Positions 13,619 to 22,482 of a stretch of 29,550 nt of DNA are shown here, piece by piece. Both the position numbers and the translations under genes were made by a program. Every line of letters starts with the position of its first letter. Within the stretch, counting starts at the first letter, position 1. The notes beneath the pieces were generated by a model, which did no database searches, was not told where the DNA came from, and worked only from the letters and a program-made list of their open reading frames with translations. Origin of the DNA: an uncultured Campylobacter sp. (lineage in GTDB: Bacteria; Campylobacterota; Campylobacteria; Campylobacterales; Campylobacteraceae); NCBI RefSeq assembly GCF_947255105.1, contig NZ_CAMYFP010000014.1:1-29550 (forward strand), written 5' to 3'.

Positions 13619-16171
13619 CTAAAAAATATTTGCAGGCAGCTCAATGATGTTTTTCATGAGATTAAATGGCGTATTTATTAGATCGACACCTACATTTGTT
13701 TTGTATTGCGGCTCTTCAAGAGTTCCATAAATTTGGACTATTGTAGAGATTTTTCTATCTTTTCCAAGAATGATTTGGTTTAAAAGTGGAATATTTTTTA
13801 TGATACTGGAGGCATCTTTTAGATATCTTATCTCTAGTTTTACATCGATATTGTTTTTATCAAAATCAATTGTCCCAAGCCCGCCTACATCAGCGCTTGT
13901 TCCTTTTAAATTTATAGCTTTTATCTCCAAAATCCCACCATTTTTTTCAAAAAAAACTTCGCCATGTTTTATGGAGAAGCCCTTATTGTTAAAATCCGCT
14001 CCCTTTAGCTTGATAATGGCTGGTATGCTGTCTAAAAATGAGAGAAGTTGCTGGTAGTATTTGTATTGTTTAAGATAGCTATTTCTGATATCTATGCTTC
14101 CTTTAAACTTCTCAAAGCTCTCGCCAACTATCTTGAAATTTAAAAGTCCGCCATCAAACATATTGCTACCTATGAAAAGATTGGCGCTTTTGCCTGAGAT
14201 GTTATTTGCCAAAACTTCAAATTTAGCTTCATTTAGCCAAAATTTAATATTGCTGTCATTTAGCTTGGCAGTCATGTTGATATCTTTGCCATCGATCTTG
14301 CCTTGATAGCTTGATAAAATCAGAGTTTTGTTTAAATCTTTTAAGATGATATTTGAGTTTTCTCCAGCTACTGCCAAATTTAAAGAGGAAAAACTCCCTT
14401 TTTCGCTTTTTGCAAAAACAAAGTCGATATCTTTAAGAAAGAGTGATTTTTGCCCATTTTGCACATCAAAAGAGAGATAGTTACTTTTTGTCTTAAGGAT
14501 TACACTTTTATCTGCAATTGCAACTTTTATATCATCTTGTTCATAGCTTTTGCCACTTTTTGTCTGCAAAAATGGAAACTTAAATTTGGCCTCATCTATG
14601 GCAACATCTAGCTTTTTAAAGTCGCTGCTTGTTATTGTGAGTTTGCCATCTTTGAAATTTAGACTCTTTAAAAGCGCAGAATAGGGGAGTATGGTAGAAA
14701 GTGAGTCTATTTTTATGGTACTTATCTTATCTATAAAGAGCTTCATTCCAAGGGCGGCTAAATTTATCTCTATATCTTTTTTAAAGTCAATGGTTAGTTT
14801 TGAGTTGATATTGTCCGCTTGAAGGATAGAAAAGTCGCCATCTTTTATCGAGATATTTTTAAATTTCAGATCAAACTCCCCCTCTTTTTTTTGTGCGTCA
14901 ATCTTGCCATTTGCTGTTGCATTAAAAATATCCATAGAGAGATCTGAGTCTTTGACATAGATATTTGTTGAGTTTTCTAAAAAAACAGTTGTCTTTTGGC
15001 TTTTAAACTTAGCTCCTCCAAGTAAAAGCTCACTATCATAGAGTTCAAAAGAGCCATTGGCTCGCAAATGGAGGTTTGAGAGGTTGAGATTTAGTATGAG
15101 GTGGGATTTGGAAATGCCGCTTAGCTGCTTTACGGGCAGGTTTATGTGATAGCTCTTTACAATCTCTAAAATATCATCATCAAGCGTGCCATCTGTCTTT
15201 AGGTCGATGATGATATTTGCCTCTTTGTTGCCAAAAAGATGGTTTATCACTACATAGCTTCCAAAGAGATTTTTCTCCTTATAGTAGCCATTTTTAGGCT
15301 CTATAATTAGGTTGCTATTTTTGAGTTTGACATGCGCTTTTTCTATCTTTACAGGGGCAATTTTCTTTTGAAAATAGACTTCAAGTTCTGATGCATAGGC
15401 ACTTCCCTCCATATCGTCTAAATGATAGTTATTGGTTGCTAAATCTATTTTGCCATTTAGATACTCTATCTCATAATGTTTGGCTAAGTTTTTGCCATAA
15501 ATCCAGCTATTTATCTCTCTGTTTAGCCCTGTTTTTATGCCAAGTTCATTCATAAACCGCCTTAAAGAGGTCGCTTTGGCATTTTTTATGCTATAAAAAA
15601 GTAGCTCTTTGTCTATATCTATCTCAGCATCGCCCTCAATCTCATGAGTTTTGAAAAAGCCCTTGAAGTTGTATCTCTCATCTGCTAAATTAAGCAGTGC
15701 TTCGCCATTTGCACTAAGATCAAAATCTTTCAAATTTAGCTCCAATATCTTTGTAAAAAAGCCAACTTTTGTAAGGTTAAATTTCAAATCTACTCTTAAA
15801 AGGTCGTTGTCTATATAAAAAGTATCCTCTTTGTAGAGGAGTTTCATATTGGAGTCGCCAACTTTTAGCTCCTCTAAATTTACAAATTTGAAGTTTTTCT
15901 CTATCAAAGGAAAGCTTTTTACCAAATTTACAATTGACTCTTTTGAGCTTTTCTCTTTTTTCTTTATGGTAAGCGGGATATCTAACTTTTTTATATCTAC
16001 TATAAGTTTATTATCAAATTTAATATATAATTGCTCTATAAATAGCCCTCTGAAGTTTAAATGTGAGATTTTTACGCCACCGCTTAAGAGGACAAAAATT
16101 GTAGAAAGTAGAACTAAGAGCGTGATTGAGATATATAGAGTAGCTGTTGTAATTGCCGAGATGATCTTCAT
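13619..16171 (-). CDS. AsmA/YhdP-like envelope protein
   Basis: Large protein of 850 aa with an N-terminal membrane anchor (residues 8-33: TTATLYISITLLVLLSTIFVLLSGG) and a long beta-rich, repetitive periplasmic body. The C-terminal region has the AsmA-type signature: GGVLEIKAINLKGTSADVGG, NIPLLNQIILG, then TIVQIYGTLEEPQYKTN and VDLINTPFNLMKNIIELP. AsmA/YhdP/TamB-type proteins are thought to form hydrophobic grooves that carry phospholipids between inner and outer membranes. The start has AGGAG five bases upstream. Its first 50 bases overlap the 5' end of the divergent mltG. It is followed by xerH in the same direction; the co-transcription looks incidental. Confidence 0.82.
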   Translation of the reverse strand: MKIISAITTATLYISITLLVLLSTIFVLLSGGVKISHLNFRGLFIEQLYIKFDNKLIVDIKKLDIPLTIKKKEKSSKESIVNLVKSFPLIEKNFKFVNLEELKVGDSNMKLLYKEDTFYIDNDLLRVDLKFNLTKVGFFTKILELNLKDFDLSANGEALLNLADERYNFKGFFKTHEIEGDAEIDIDKELLFYSIKNAKATSLRRFMNELGIKTGLNREINSWIYGKNLAKHYEIEYLNGKIDLATNNYHLDDMEGSAYASELEVYFQKKIAPVKIEKAHVKLKNSNLIIEPKNGYYKEKNLFGSYVVINHLFGNKEANIIIDLKTDGTLDDDILEIVKSYHINLPVKQLSGISKSHLILNLNLSNLHLRANGSFELYDSELLLGGAKFKSQKTTVFLENSTNIYVKDSDLSMDIFNATANGKIDAQKKEGEFDLKFKNISIKDGDFSILQADNINSKLTIDFKKDIEINLAALGMKLFIDKISTIKIDSLSTILPYSALLKSLNFKDGKLTITSSDFKKLDVAIDEAKFKFPFLQTKSGKSYEQDDIKVAIADKSVILKTKSNYLSFDVQNGQKSLFLKDIDFVFAKSEKGSFSSLNLAVAGENSNIILKDLNKTLILSSYQGKIDGKDINMTAKLNDSNIKFWLNEAKFEVLANNISGKSANLFIGSNMFDGGLLNFKIVGESFEKFKGSIDIRNSYLKQYKYYQQLLSFLDSIPAIIKLKGADFNNKGFSIKHGEVFFEKNGGILEIKAINLKGTSADVGGLGTIDFDKNNIDVKLEIRYLKDASSIIKNIPLLNQIILGKDRKISTIVQIYGTLEEPQYKTNVGVDLINTPFNLMKNIIELPANIF

Positions 16172-17072
16172 TATTCTCCTAACTTTTCTTTATGATCTAA
16201 CAAGAGCTACACATTTTGATAAAGAGATTTTTATAAAACAGGGCTCAATAAGACAAATTATAGCCAATTTGCCTAATGAAAATATAAATAAAACGCCAAT
16301 TGATCCCTGCATTTTGGCTAGACTTGGCACACCAAAACAGGGCTTTTTAAACCTAGAAAAGAGCAATTTGCCAAAGATAGATTTTTTCTATAAACTCACC
16401 ACTGCAAAGCCTGTTATGGAGGATATTGTCCTTATTCCTGGCGATACAACGGTGCTGTTTTTGTCAAATTTAGCCAAAAAATATGATGTTAGTTTGCAAG
16501 ATATTGAGCTTGACTACAATAAAAGTGCCCCTTTTTATGAGGGCTTTTTAGTGCCTCAGACCTTTAGTGTAGCCAAAGGTAGCAGATATCAAGAGAGCAT
16601 TAAACATCTTATAAACTACTCTTTTGCATTTCACAAAAAAACATATGAGAAGTTAATTGGCGGTGAGTTTAGCTGGGATAGATGGAAAGAGGTTTTGATA
16701 AAGGCCTCAATCATACAAAAAGAGGCGGCAGGTGTTGATGAGATGAGAGTTGTCTCATCAGTAATTGACAATAGACTAAAAAGGGGAATGCGCCTTCAAA
16801 TGGATGGCTCGTTAAACTATGGCATCTACTCTAACCAAAAAATCACACCAGAGAGGATTAGAAATGATAGCTCAAGTTACAACACCTATCTTAACTACGG
16901 ACTTCCAAAAGAGGTAGTTTGTGTTGTCTCAAAAGAGGCGATTATCGCTGCTATAGAGCCGATAGAGAGTGAGTTTTTGTATTTTATGAGAGATAAAAAG
17001 AGTGGTAAACATATCTTTACAAAAAGCTATAATGAACATTTAAAAACAATCAAAAAAGGGAGAGAGAGATGA
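16122..17072 (+). CDS. mltG: Endolytic murein transglycosylase MltG
   Basis: YceG/MltG family lytic transglycosylase that cleaves nascent peptidoglycan and is thought to set glycan strand length. An N-terminal membrane helix (VAVVIAEMIFIILLTFLYDL) is followed by the periplasmic domain. The catalytic region reads KASIIQKEAAG (E201 from this start, matching the E. coli ASIVEKETA glutamate), and then SSVIDNRLKRGMRLQMDGSLNYG and YNTYLNYGLP. The reading frame stays open far upstream within the opposite-strand gene. I prefer the GTG at 16122, because it gives a complete anchor; ATG at 16161 leaves a short helix and has no ribosome site. The stop overlaps mdh (ATGA). It is about 316 aa, near the family norm. 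Confidence 0.87.
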   Translation: MIEIYRVAVVIAEMIFIILLTFLYDLTRATHFDKEIFIKQGSIRQIIANLPNENINKTPIDPCILARLGTPKQGFLNLEKSNLPKIDFFYKLTTAKPVMEDIVLIPGDTTVLFLSNLAKKYDVSLQDIELDYNKSAPFYEGFLVPQTFSVAKGSRYQESIKHLINYSFAFHKKTYEKLIGGEFSWDRWKEVLIKASIIQKEAAGVDEMRVVSSVIDNRLKRGMRLQMDGSLNYGIYSNQKITPERIRNDSSSYNTYLNYGLPKEVVCVVSKEAIIAAIEPIESEFLYFMRDKKSGKHIFTKSYNEHLKTIKKGRER

Positions 17073-17902
17073 AAATAGCCATAATTGGTAGCGGAAACAT
17101 AGGAAGTGCAACAGCTTCATTGCTTATAAATAGTGGAATTTGCAAAAGTATAGCGTTGGTTGATCTGTCCCTAGACTTTGCAAAGGGAAGGGCAAAAGAT
17201 CTCTTGACTATGGCAACGATTTTGGGCAAGGAGGTCGATGTTTTTGCAACTAGTGACTATGAAGAGCTAAAGAAGTTTGATATTTTTGTAATTACTGCTG
17301 GAGTTACTAGAAAAGTAGGGCAAAGCAGAGATGAGCTTTTGAGTATAAATGCCAAAATCATCAAAGAGATAGCCATAAATATCAAAAAGCTAAACTCCAA
17401 TCCACTCATCATCGTAGTTAGCAATCCTGTAGATATTCTTACTTTTGTAATGCAAAAAGAGGGTGGATTTGATCCAAAAAGAGTCATCGGAATGGCTGGC
17501 GAGCTAGATAGCGCAAGGGCAGCTATTGCATATAAAGAGCTTGTTGGTAAAAAGAAGTTGCCCTATATCTTGGGTCTTCATAACGATAAGATGAGCTTTG
17601 TCTATCAAGAGGAGATAGAAAAAAGTAAAAAAGAGCCTTTTGAAAAAGAGGTCATAACGGGTGGCGCTAAAATAACAGAGCTTACAAAAACTTCAGCCTA
17701 TTTTGCGCCAGCTGGTGCGATCTATAAGATGATAGAGGCAATTTTGCATAAAAAAGTTGTAATAGCCTCTGTCTATAATGATGGATATTATTTTGGAAGA
17801 AGAGTTGAGCTTTGTAAAGATGGAGTTAGCAAGATATTAAAAGATGATATTTGCCTAGAGACCATCAAAAAAGAGCTAGATCTAACTTTAGCAAAGCTCT
17901 AA
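17069..17902 (+). CDS. mdh: Malate dehydrogenase (LDH-type fold)
   Basis: NAD-dependent malate dehydrogenase of the LDH/MDH family, 277 aa, interconverting malate and oxaloacetate in the citric acid cycle. The N-terminal Rossmann motif is IIGSGNIGSATASLL, with D32 (VDLS) selecting NAD. ITAGVTRKVGQSRDELL carries the arginine associated with malate specificity. SNPVDILT is conserved, and LGLHNDKMSFV carries catalytic H171. It is shorter than the common 300-310 aa; the mid-region after the active-site histidine looks trimmed. ATG overlaps the mltG stop (ATGA), so translation is probably coupled. A GC-rich hairpin follows the stop, shared with convergent proA. Confidence 0.9.
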   Translation: MKIAIIGSGNIGSATASLLINSGICKSIALVDLSLDFAKGRAKDLLTMATILGKEVDVFATSDYEELKKFDIFVITAGVTRKVGQSRDELLSINAKIIKEIAINIKKLNSNPLIIVVSNPVDILTFVMQKEGGFDPKRVIGMAGELDSARAAIAYKELVGKKKLPYILGLHNDKMSFVYQEEIEKSKKEPFEKEVITGGAKITELTKTSAYFAPAGAIYKMIEAILHKKVVIASVYNDGYYFGRRVELCKDGVSKILKDDICLETIKKELDLTLAKL

Positions 17903-17904
17903 GG

Positions 17905-17932
17905 GGCAGAGCAGGTTATTGCCTGCTTTGCC
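17905..17932. terminator. Shared hairpin between convergent mdh and proA
   Basis: GGCA-g-AGCAGG (17905-17915) pairs with CCTGCT-t-TGCC (17922-17932) over a 6-base loop: a ten-pair stem with one internal mismatch. It begins 2 bases after the mdh stop and overlaps the proA stop codon. It is the most likely bidirectional transcription end, though neither side has a long T-tract. Confidence 0.6.
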
Positions 17933-19148
17933 AATCCCCTCTTACTATGTATTTGTAGGTGGTAAGCTCATTTAGCCCAACAGGACCTCTTGCGTGAAGT
18001 TTGTTGGTACTAATGCCAATCTCTCCACCAAAACCAAACTCATATCCATCGCTAAAACGTGTTGAGGCATTGACATACAAACATGCGCTATCAAGAGCGT
18101 TTAGAAACTTTTCTATAGCTTCGTGGTTGTTGCTACAAATCGCCTCGCTATGAAGTGAGCTATATTTTTTGATGTGAGCTATCGCCTCATCTACACCTTT
18201 AACCAACTTGATATTTATCTCATAGTCTAGATACTCAGAACAAAATGAGTTGTCTTTTAGCTCTTTGGCTTCTATTATCTTTTGTACCTCTTTGTCTGCA
18301 TAAATTTGACCCTTAAACTTATCAAACTCCCTTTTGAAAAGTGGCAAAAACAAAGTCGCTATCTCTTCATCTACCAAAAGTGTCTCAATGGCGTTGCATA
18401 CGGCTGGACGTTGTGCTTTGGCGTTGATGGCTATCTCGACTGATTTATCTATGCAAGCACTTTTTTCTATATAGAGATGACAAATCCCCTCATCATGTTT
18501 TAAAAGCGGAATTGTGCTGTTTTGTGCTATAAATTTAACCAAAGAGCTACTTCCTCTAGGAATAATAACATCGATATATCTATCCATCGTCAAAAGCTCT
18601 TTTACCTGCTCTCTATCGATATCTAAAAATGTGACTATATTTGGATCTATATTGCAAGCTTTAATGGCAATTTTTATGGAGTTTATGATGGCAGTATTTG
18701 AGTTTATTGCCTCTTTTCCGCCTTTTAAAACTATGGCATTTGAGCTTTTAAGGCTAAGTCCTACAACTTCTGTTGTGACATTGGGTCTTGATTCGTAGAT
18801 AAGAGCGATGACGCCTATTGGTATGGAGATCTTTTCAAAACTTAGCCCATTTTCTGCTACCCAACCATCAAGAACTCTACCTACAGGATCTTTTTGATTG
18901 GCAATTGAGTTTAGAGAGGCTATCATTGAGTCTATGGTGCTGTTTTTTAGAGTTAGCCTATCTATCAAAGCGCTTGAGAGAGCTTGATTGGTTGCATTTT
19001 CTATATCTTTTTTGTTTGCCTCTAAGATAGCTTTTCTATCTTTGTCAATGTGTGCTGCTATCTCTCTTATGAGCTCTGTTTTTAGAGCAGGTTTTAGCTC
19101 TCTTAGGGTGGCACTCGCCTCTTTTGTAGCTTTGAGTAAATTAGTCAT
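17916..19148 (-). CDS. proA: Gamma-glutamyl phosphate reductase
   Basis: Second enzyme of proline synthesis: NADPH reduction of gamma-glutamyl phosphate to glutamate-5-semialdehyde. It has 410 aa, typical length for this aldehyde-dehydrogenase-like family. Visible landmarks are IGVIALIYESRPNVT, VVLSLKSSNAIVLKGGKEA (nucleotide binding), IIPRGSSSLVKFI, and AQRPAVCNAIETLLV with the catalytic cysteine; the C-terminal region has ASTRFSDGYEFGFGGEIGIST and LHARGPVGL. RBS is AAAGG before ATG. proB is not in this window. It faces mdh tail-to-tail and is divergent from the YpdA-like gene, the same pairing I recall in C. jejuni. Confidence 0.97.
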   Translation of the reverse strand: MTNLLKATKEASATLRELKPALKTELIREIAAHIDKDRKAILEANKKDIENATNQALSSALIDRLTLKNSTIDSMIASLNSIANQKDPVGRVLDGWVAENGLSFEKISIPIGVIALIYESRPNVTTEVVGLSLKSSNAIVLKGGKEAINSNTAIINSIKIAIKACNIDPNIVTFLDIDREQVKELLTMDRYIDVIIPRGSSSLVKFIAQNSTIPLLKHDEGICHLYIEKSACIDKSVEIAINAKAQRPAVCNAIETLLVDEEIATLFLPLFKREFDKFKGQIYADKEVQKIIEAKELKDNSFCSEYLDYEINIKLVKGVDEAIAHIKKYSSLHSEAICSNNHEAIEKFLNALDSACLYVNASTRFSDGYEFGFGGEIGISTNKLHARGPVGLNELTTYKYIVRGDWQSRQ

Positions 19149-19190
19149 ATTTTTACCTTTGTCATAATTAGTTTGTTAGCTTAATAATAC

Positions 19191-19196
19191 TATAAT
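19191..19196 (+). promoter_or_regulatory. Probable -10 box of YpdA-like gene
   Basis: TATAAT 29 bases before the ATG at 19226, in the 77-base divergent intergenic region shared with proA. The same A/T-rich tract reads TATTAT on the minus strand (19184-19189), so the two divergent promoters probably overlap. No clear -35 is seen for either. Confidence 0.5.
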
Positions 19197-19225
19197 TGCC
19201 TAAATAAATATGATAAAGGGAAGAT

Positions 19226-20191
19226 ATGAAAAGCTCTTATGATGTCATAGTAGTAGGCGGAGGACCTTGTGGGATTGCCTCCGTTGTTGAGGCGAAAACT
19301 ATGGGACTTGATTCTGTTTTGTTACTTGAAAAAGGCGATAACCACTCACAAACCATAAGACAGTTTTATAAGGAGAACAAAAGGGTAGATAAGGAGTATA
19401 AGGGCTTTGATAGTCAAACTCATGGCAATGTTGCTTTTGAGCCAGGGACAAAAGAGAGCACGCTTGATTATTTTGACAATCTTTTAGATACAGATCAGGT
19501 AGATACCTCTTTTAAAAGTGAGGTTGAAAAGGTCGAAAAGAAAGATGGTATCTTTTATGTAAGCACTCCAAATGCTAGTTATAAAGGCAAAAATGTCATT
19601 ATTTGTATCGGTAGAATGGGCAGACCAAACAGACCTGACTATAAAATACCACCATCACTAAATCAAGTTGTAAATTTCAACCTTGACAAATGTGGGCAAA
19701 ATGAGAAAATTTTGGTAGTTGGAGGTGGCAATTCAGCCATAGAGTATGCCATAGCGCTTTGTAAAGGCAACATCGTAACGCTTTGCTATAGAAGAGATAA
19801 ATTTACAAGGCTAAATTTGACAAATGAAAAAGCAATAGCCCATGAGGTTAAGTATGGCAACATCTTTTTGCGTCTTTCAAGCGACATTGAGAGTTTGGAG
19901 AATGAGTCTGGAAAGGTTCTTGTAAATTTCAAAGAGGGCGGCTGTATAGTTTATGATAGGGTAGTTTATGCAATTGGTGGCACAACTCCAGTTGATTTTT
20001 TGAAAAATTGCGGAATTATGCTAAATGAAAAAAATATACCAATAGTTGATGAAAACAACGAAACTGCAACAAAAGGGCTTTATGTAGGCGGGGATTTGAT
20101 TACTAGGACGGGCGGTTCTATCGTAGTTGCGCTCAATCACGCTCATACTATCATAGAAAATATTATCCACTCTAAAAAGGCTAAAATCTGA
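19226..20191 (+). CDS. YpdA-like FAD/NAD(P)-dependent disulfide oxidoreductase
   Basis: Flavoprotein of 321 aa with two dinucleotide-binding motifs: VVGGGPCGIAS at residues 9-19 for FAD, and VVGGGNSAIEYAIAL near residue 165 for NAD(P)H. A C-terminal GLYVGGDL motif contacts flavin. It lacks the CxxC of thioredoxin reductase. The PCG in the first motif and the overall layout match YpdA, the bacillithiol disulfide reductase of Firmicutes, where a cysteine next to the flavin-binding loop is important. Campylobacter is not known to make bacillithiol, so the substrate is open (another low-molecular-weight disulfide or persulfide is possible). RBS AAGGGAAG precedes ATG. Its TGA overlaps the next gene if that gene uses CTG. 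Confidence 0.8.
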   Translation: MKSSYDVIVVGGGPCGIASVVEAKTMGLDSVLLLEKGDNHSQTIRQFYKENKRVDKEYKGFDSQTHGNVAFEPGTKESTLDYFDNLLDTDQVDTSFKSEVEKVEKKDGIFYVSTPNASYKGKNVIICIGRMGRPNRPDYKIPPSLNQVVNFNLDKCGQNEKILVVGGGNSAIEYAIALCKGNIVTLCYRRDKFTRLNLTNEKAIAHEVKYGNIFLRLSSDIESLENESGKVLVNFKEGGCIVYDRVVYAIGGTTPVDFLKNCGIMLNEKNIPIVDENNETATKGLYVGGDLITRTGGSIVVALNHAHTIIENIIHSKKAKI

Positions 20192-20877
20192 AAATTTATC
20201 AGCTAAAAAAGGGTTATAGATATAACACCGATACAGTGCTTCTTTATGGATTTGTTATGCCAAATCGCCTATTTGGCGATGTTTTGGAGGTTGGATGTGG
20301 GAGTGGGGTTATTGGACTACTGTTAAAAAAAGAGTTTGATATAAACTTAACCATGATAGATATACAAGAGATTAATGTCTCTTTGGCTAAGAAAAATGCC
20401 TTAAATTTGGGCTATGAGTGTGAGATTTTGCAAGAGGATTTTAGGAGTTTTAAAAGTGAGTTTAAATTTGACTTTATCATCTCCAATCCGCCATATTATG
20501 ATGCAAATATAAAAAAAAGCGAAGATCTGCATCTAAATGTGAGCCGTTATAGCCATCATTTGGAGTTAGAGGAGTTTTTAAATAGTGCCAATAGAAATTT
20601 AAAGCCAAAAGGAGAGCTCTTTTTTTGTTATGATGCAAAAAAGATCGCTTCTATCTTTAATCTTTTGGCCAAATTTAAACTAACGCCAAGCGCTGTTCGT
20701 TTTATACATAGCAAAGAGGGCAAGGCTGCAAAGCTGGTTTTGGTCCATGCTAAAAAGAGCTCTCGTGCTATGTGTGAGATTTTGTCGCCTATTTTTATAA
20801 AGAGTGGCGATGAGTTTAGCAAAGAGCTGGAAGAAGTTTATAAAAAAGCAAATTTAAAGAGCTATGATGTTGATTAG
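20188..20877 (+). CDS. TrmN6-like SAM-dependent methyltransferase (CTG start proposed)
   Basis: Class I methyltransferase with the SAM motif VLEVGCGSGVIGLLL and the catalytic NPPY motif of N6-adenine methyltransferases (FIISNPPYYD). This is the TrmN6/YfiC type, which methylates A37 of tRNA1(Val). The conserved N-terminal segment KKGYRYNTDTVLLYGF is encoded upstream of the first GTG (20236), so a start at GTG would cut the fold. The frame closes at a TAA at 20182-20184. CTG at 20188 is the only near-cognate start that keeps the segment; AAAAAGG lies seven bases before it and it overlaps the upstream TGA as CTGA. Length is 229 aa. It overlaps the next gene by 14 bases. If CTG is wrong, the annotated start will be 20236. 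Confidence 0.83.
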   Translation: MKIYQLKKGYRYNTDTVLLYGFVMPNRLFGDVLEVGCGSGVIGLLLKKEFDINLTMIDIQEINVSLAKKNALNLGYECEILQEDFRSFKSEFKFDFIISNPPYYDANIKKSEDLHLNVSRYSHHLELEEFLNSANRNLKPKGELFFCYDAKKIASIFNLLAKFKLTPSAVRFIHSKEGKAAKLVLVHAKKSSRAMCEILSPIFIKSGDEFSKELEEVYKKANLKSYDVD

Positions 20878-21241
20878 AAATAGTGGTTTTAGTTATGAGT
20901 TTGACTCTAGCAAATGCGACAAATGTGGCGGGAAGTGCTGTGTTGGCGAGAGTGGTTATATTTGGATAGACAAAGATGAGATAGAGCTTTTAAGAAAAGA
21001 GCTTGAGCTTGATTTTGATGAGTTTAGTAAAAAATACCTTTTTAAGGTAGGATATAGATATAGCATAAAAGAAAAGCCATATGAAGATGGGGTAGCTTGT
21101 CTCTTTTTTGATGAGGAGAGTAAAAACTGCTCTATCTACAAATTTAGACCCAAACAGTGCAGGACTTTCCCTTTTTGGGACTATTTTAAGAAAAATTTTA
21201 ATGAACTGGAGAGAGAATGTATAGGCGTAAAATCTATTTAA
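20864..21241 (+). CDS. YkgJ-family cysteine-cluster protein
   Basis: Protein of 125 aa of the putative zinc- or iron-binding YkgJ family (UPF0153). It has an N-terminal cluster CDKCGGKCC and a second cluster in ACLFFDEESKNCSIYKFRPKQCRTFPFW, the characteristic C-x-Y-x-RP-x-C-R-x-FP motif. Biochemical function is unknown; a metal-chelating or metal-transfer role is suspected for the family. Two adjacent ATG codons (20864 and 20867) can start it; AAAGAG lies just upstream. It overlaps the methyltransferase by 14 bases and the TPR gene by 25 bases. This order also occurs in C. jejuni as I recall it. Confidence 0.88.
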   Translation: MMLIRNSGFSYEFDSSKCDKCGGKCCVGESGYIWIDKDEIELLRKELELDFDEFSKKYLFKVGYRYSIKEKPYEDGVACLFFDEESKNCSIYKFRPKQCRTFPFWDYFKKNFNELERECIGVKSI

Positions 21242-22482
21242 AATCCTTTTTAATAGCCATCTTTTTGAATTCAACTTTAAATGCAAAGATAGATAGCATA
21301 AATTACAGCAATAGCGACGATCTTTTGATAATGCAAGCACTTGAATATCAAGATAGCAATCCGATAAAGTCTATCGATATCTACGAAAAGCTCTACAATG
21401 ATACAAAAAAGAGCGAGTATTTAGAAGAGGTTATGCGACTTGCCTATGCAAATGATACAAACTTGCTAAAGCGCATTGTTGCAAGTCATCAAAAAGAGCT
21501 AGATAGTATCAAAGATAGCAAGGTGCTTTTTTATTATATTGCCTATTTGGTAGATAGCAAACAGACAACAAAGGCAAAAAAAGTTGCAAAAAACTTGATA
21601 GAGATAGATAAAAGTTCAAAAAGTTATGCTGTTTTGGCAACTATTTTAAACATTGAGATGGATTTTGAGGGCGCCTACCAAAACTACAAAATGGCATATG
21701 AGCTAGATAGTAGCGACGCTAACTTGCTAAATTTGGTCCGTTCGATGATAAAGTTAAAAAAAGTAGGCGAGGCAAGAGAGCTGCTTGAAGAACTAAAGAG
21801 CAAAAATTCCCCTACATTTGCAGTCTGCCAACTCCTAACTGAGATATACAAAAACTTGCCCGATAGTCAAAAACTTGTAGATAACTATGAAGACCTCTAC
21901 AATATCACAAAAGATGAAAAATATCTTGCCTTGGCAACTGGACAGCTAGTAAAAAGTGGCGAGATTTTAAAGGCTGCAAATTTGATGTATAAGCATAAAT
22001 TTGGGCTTGAAGTTGTAGTTGAGATGTATGACTCACTTGGAGATAGAAAGATGGCTTATAGTGTTGCAAAAGAGGCCTATATGGAGAGCAAAAAGCCCTA
22101 TTTTTTGAGCTATATGGCGATATTTGAGTTTGAAGAGAGTTATCCAAATATTGACAAAAAAACTCTTAACTCTGTGCTTGATAAGTTTAAAAACTCAGTA
22201 AAAGAGAGCAATGAGGCGCTATTTTATAACTACTATGGTTATCTTTTGATAGATTATGATGTAGATATCAAAAAGGGGATTGAGTTTGTTGAGATGGCGT
22301 TGGAGAAAGATGAGTTCAATCCAGCCTACATCGATAGTCTTGCGTGGGGATACTATAAACTTGGAGATTGCAATATGGCTTACGATGTGCTAAATACCAT
22401 AAGCAGCGACGATATCAAGGCAAACAAAGAGATAGATAAACATTTTGAAACCATTAAAAAATGTCTAAAGAGTAAAAAATGA
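21217..22482 (+). CDS. Exported TPR-repeat protein
   Basis: Protein of 421 aa with an N-terminal signal segment (YRRKIYLKSFLIAIFLNSTLNA; cleavage probably after LNA) and an all-helical body of degenerate tetratricopeptide repeats. Recognisable units include YAVLATILNIEMDFEGAYQNYKMAYELD and YIDSLAWGYYKLGDCNMAYDVL near the C-terminus. No lipobox is visible, although I recall the C. jejuni counterpart being called a lipoprotein. A periplasmic scaffold role is likely, partner unknown. The start lies within the YkgJ-like gene and the stop overlaps trpC (ATGA). Confidence 0.82.
   Translation: MYRRKIYLKSFLIAIFLNSTLNAKIDSINYSNSDDLLIMQALEYQDSNPIKSIDIYEKLYNDTKKSEYLEEVMRLAYANDTNLLKRIVASHQKELDSIKDSKVLFYYIAYLVDSKQTTKAKKVAKNLIEIDKSSKSYAVLATILNIEMDFEGAYQNYKMAYELDSSDANLLNLVRSMIKLKKVGEARELLEELKSKNSPTFAVCQLLTEIYKNLPDSQKLVDNYEDLYNITKDEKYLALATGQLVKSGEILKAANLMYKHKFGLEVVVEMYDSLGDRKMAYSVAKEAYMESKKPYFLSYMAIFEFEESYPNIDKKTLNSVLDKFKNSVKESNEALFYNYYGYLLIDYDVDIKKGIEFVEMALEKDEFNPAYIDSLAWGYYKLGDCNMAYDVLNTISSDDIKANKEIDKHFETIKKCLKSKK

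Noticed and set aside
15849..16121. Long upstream extension of the mltG reading frame
   Set aside because: It lies opposite the well-supported AsmA-like gene, has no ribosome site, and encodes Ser/Phe-rich sequence typical of an antisense shadow; MltG needs only the anchor from 16122.
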